A stretch of DNA of 6,634 nucleotides. Source: an uncultured Clostridium sp. (GTDB lineage: Bacteria > Bacillota_A > Clostridia > TANB77 > CAG-508). The notes under the pieces are model-generated. The model ran no database searches. It was given only the letters and a program-made list of their open reading frames with translations, and was not told where the DNA came from. Location: NCBI GenBank assembly GCA_951800935.1, contig CATOLW010000071.1, positions 1-6,634 on the forward strand, written 5' to 3'. Positions 4,953 to 6,634 of this stretch are shown in pieces; positions within the stretch are counted from its first letter, which is position 1; every line of letters begins with the position of its first letter. Both the position numbers and the translations under genes were made by a program.

Positions 4953-6634
4953 CTAAAGCTCTACTTCTATTTGATAAATATTCCTACTACCATCTAATTT
5001 AATGAAATTATCGACTTTGTTTCCATTTAATATAATCTTACTATTTCCTTCTTCAAACCCACTTTTTCCATTTGGATTTTGAATCGTAATGTTATAAATA
5101 CTTTCTTGATATTGATATCGTATTTGATATTCTTTCCAATCCTTTGGGACGCATGGCTCTATTTTTAAATAACCTTTTTCTATTTTAAGTCCTAATAAAT
5201 CTTCAATTCCTGCTTTGTAATACCAACTAGCAGAACCTGTATACCAAGTCCAGCCGCCTCGTCCTGCTAAGTTTCCTGCTCCATAAATATCTGCAGGTAT
5301 TACATATGGTTCTACCTTATATTTTTTGCTTGCTTCTTTGGTTCTACTATGCTCAATTGGGTTTATCATTCGATATAATTCAAATGCCTTATTACCAAAT
5401 CCAAGCATTGCTTCAGCAATAATTACCCATACAGAACTATGTGTATATTGTCCTCCATTTTCTCTTACCCCTGGTAAATAGGCTTTAATATATCCTGGCT
5501 CTAAATTACTTTTCTCGAAAGGTGGATCTAACAATTTGATAATTCCGTTTTCTTTATCAATTAAGTGATTTTCTAAACTTTCCATAGAAATATATTTCTT
5601 ATCATTATCTCCTAATTTAGAAATAACACTCCAACTTTGAGCAATACTGTCGATTCTACATTCTTCATTTTCCATACTTCCCAATACATTTCCATCATCC
5701 ATAAAAGCTCTTTTGTACCATCTTCCATCCCATCCATTGGTATTTAAAGCTCTTTTTAAATTATTTCTTATTTCTTCATATTTTTTTGCTAATGCTTCAT
5801 CTTTCTTTTCTTGACAAATTGGTATAAAGTTTTCTAAAATTCCTCCTAAGAAAAATCCTAACCAAACACTTTCTCCTTTTCCTTTATTTCCTACTGTACT
5901 AAATCCATCGTTCCAATCTCCTGAACCAATTTTAGGTAAACCATTTTCTCCAAAATTCAACGCTCTTTCAATTGCTTTGATACAGTGTTGGTAAATGGTT
6001 CCTTCTTGCTTAGATGGCAAATATTTTTCATATCGTTCATCTTGTCCTTCTTCTAAGATACTACCTTCTAAGTATGATGTTTTTATTTCTAAAATTTCTT
6101 TATCCCCTGTAAAATTAATATATTCTATAACCAAATAAACTAACCACAATAAGTCATCTGAAAATCTAGTTCGAATTCCTCTTTGGTTTTCTTCATGCCA
6201 CCAATGTTCTACATCTCCTTCTATAAATTGATGCTTACTGTGCTTGATAATTTGTTGTTTTAACATTTGAGGAGATAAATATTTTAATCCAATTACATCT
6301 TGCAATTGATCTCTAAAACCATAAGCTCCACCAGATTGATAATATCCAGTTTTTCCAACTAAACGACTATTGATTATTTGATAAACGACCCATCCATTTA
6401 ATAAAATATTCGTTGATTCTAATGGTGTATAGACTTGTACTTTTCCTAAAAATTCTTTCCAGTAATTTTTTACCTTACTTAATTCTTGCTTACAATTGGC
6501 TATTTTTTGATATTTATAGGCTATATTTTTACAGTCCATTTCTTCTTCTTCTGCCCCTAAAATAATTGAAATTTGTTTTTCTTCAAAGCTTTCTAATTCA
6601 ATTTCTATTTCATATGTCATACATGCTTTTTTTT
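4953..6634 (-). CDS. GH94-type glycoside phosphorylase / cyclic glucan synthase-like protein, C-terminal part
   Basis: GH94 enzymes cleave beta-glucosidic bonds with phosphate. The same module forms the C-terminus of NdvB-type cyclic beta-1,2-glucan synthases. The visible 560 residues form an (alpha/alpha)6-barrel catalytic region. Marks in order are YQSGGAYGFRDQ (6306-6341), GSGDWNDGF (5901-5927, with the catalytic acid Asp in DWND), GGQYTHSSVW (5427-5456) and WTWYTGSASW (5223-5252). The His of the third and the Thr-Gly of the fourth correspond to the phosphate-binding residues of known GH94 phosphorylases. A beta-rich tail with LKIEPCVPKDW ends the protein. The frame is open to the right edge. 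The ATG at 6620 has no ribosome binding site, only an A-run and GCATGT before it, so it is probably internal. The full protein could be a phosphorylase of about 1,100 residues or a giant of 2,700 or more. The window cannot distinguish these. Confidence 0.88.
   Translation of the reverse strand, partial: KKACMTYEIEIELESFEEKQISIILGAEEEEMDCKNIAYKYQKIANCKQELSKVKNYWKEFLGKVQVYTPLESTNILLNGWVVYQIINSRLVGKTGYYQSGGAYGFRDQLQDVIGLKYLSPQMLKQQIIKHSKHQFIEGDVEHWWHEENQRGIRTRFSDDLLWLVYLVIEYINFTGDKEILEIKTSYLEGSILEEGQDERYEKYLPSKQEGTIYQHCIKAIERALNFGENGLPKIGSGDWNDGFSTVGNKGKGESVWLGFFLGGILENFIPICQEKKDEALAKKYEEIRNNLKRALNTNGWDGRWYKRAFMDDGNVLGSMENEECRIDSIAQSWSVISKLGDNDKKYISMESLENHLIDKENGIIKLLDPPFEKSNLEPGYIKAYLPGVRENGGQYTHSSVWVIIAEAMLGFGNKAFELYRMINPIEHSRTKEASKKYKVEPYVIPADIYGAGNLAGRGGWTWYTGSASWYYKAGIEDLLGLKIEKGYLKIEPCVPKDWKEYQIRYQYQESIYNITIQNPNGKSGFEEGNSKIILNGNKVDNFIKLDGSRNIYQIEVEL

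Overview
The window is AT-rich (genes mostly about 25-35% G+C by eye) and uses the standard bacterial code: the deacetylase gene ends in TGA and tryptophans are TGG. It has Gram-positive style signals (strong Shine-Dalgarno sites, hairpin-plus-T terminators). Together with the protein styles, this suggests a low-GC Bacillota, most likely a clostridial, possibly gut-associated, bacterium. The genus cannot be read from the sequence alone.

Layout from left to right. (1) The 3' three quarters of a MurE-type Mur ligase gene (+), entering from the left edge. (2) dapF, diaminopimelate epimerase (-), convergent with it and carrying a one-base frameshift near its 3' end. (3) Divergent from dapF, a monofunctional GT51 peptidoglycan glycosyltransferase (+) with a very good terminator. 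(4) A secreted NodB/CE4 polysaccharide deacetylase (+), also broken by a one-base frameshift. (5) A small (-) transcription unit for an unrecognised 89-residue protein, with a perfect-consensus promoter, a strong ribosome binding site and a 17-bp hairpin terminator. Its G+C is near 40%, clearly above its neighbours. (6) A Nudix hydrolase (-) with its own promoter. (7) The C-terminal part of a GH94-type phosphorylase or cyclic-glucan-synthase-like protein (-), entering from the right edge.

The first four genes share a theme, the cell wall: stem-peptide ligation, meso-diaminopimelate supply, glycan polymerisation and probable glycan deacetylation. They are not one operon, because strands alternate and terminators separate them. 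The GH94 protein adds a glucan-related function. The Nudix gene and the 89-residue gene have no visible link to wall synthesis.

The points most worth a second look are these: the MurE-like protein lacks both usual diaminopimelate-recognition motifs although dapF is next door; the self-contained, higher-GC cassette encodes an unrecognised protein; and two otherwise conserved genes each carry a single-base frameshift within about 2 kb, which could be real decay or an assembly error. I see no CRISPR array, tRNA, rRNA, insertion sequence or phage gene, and no clearly new multi-gene system.
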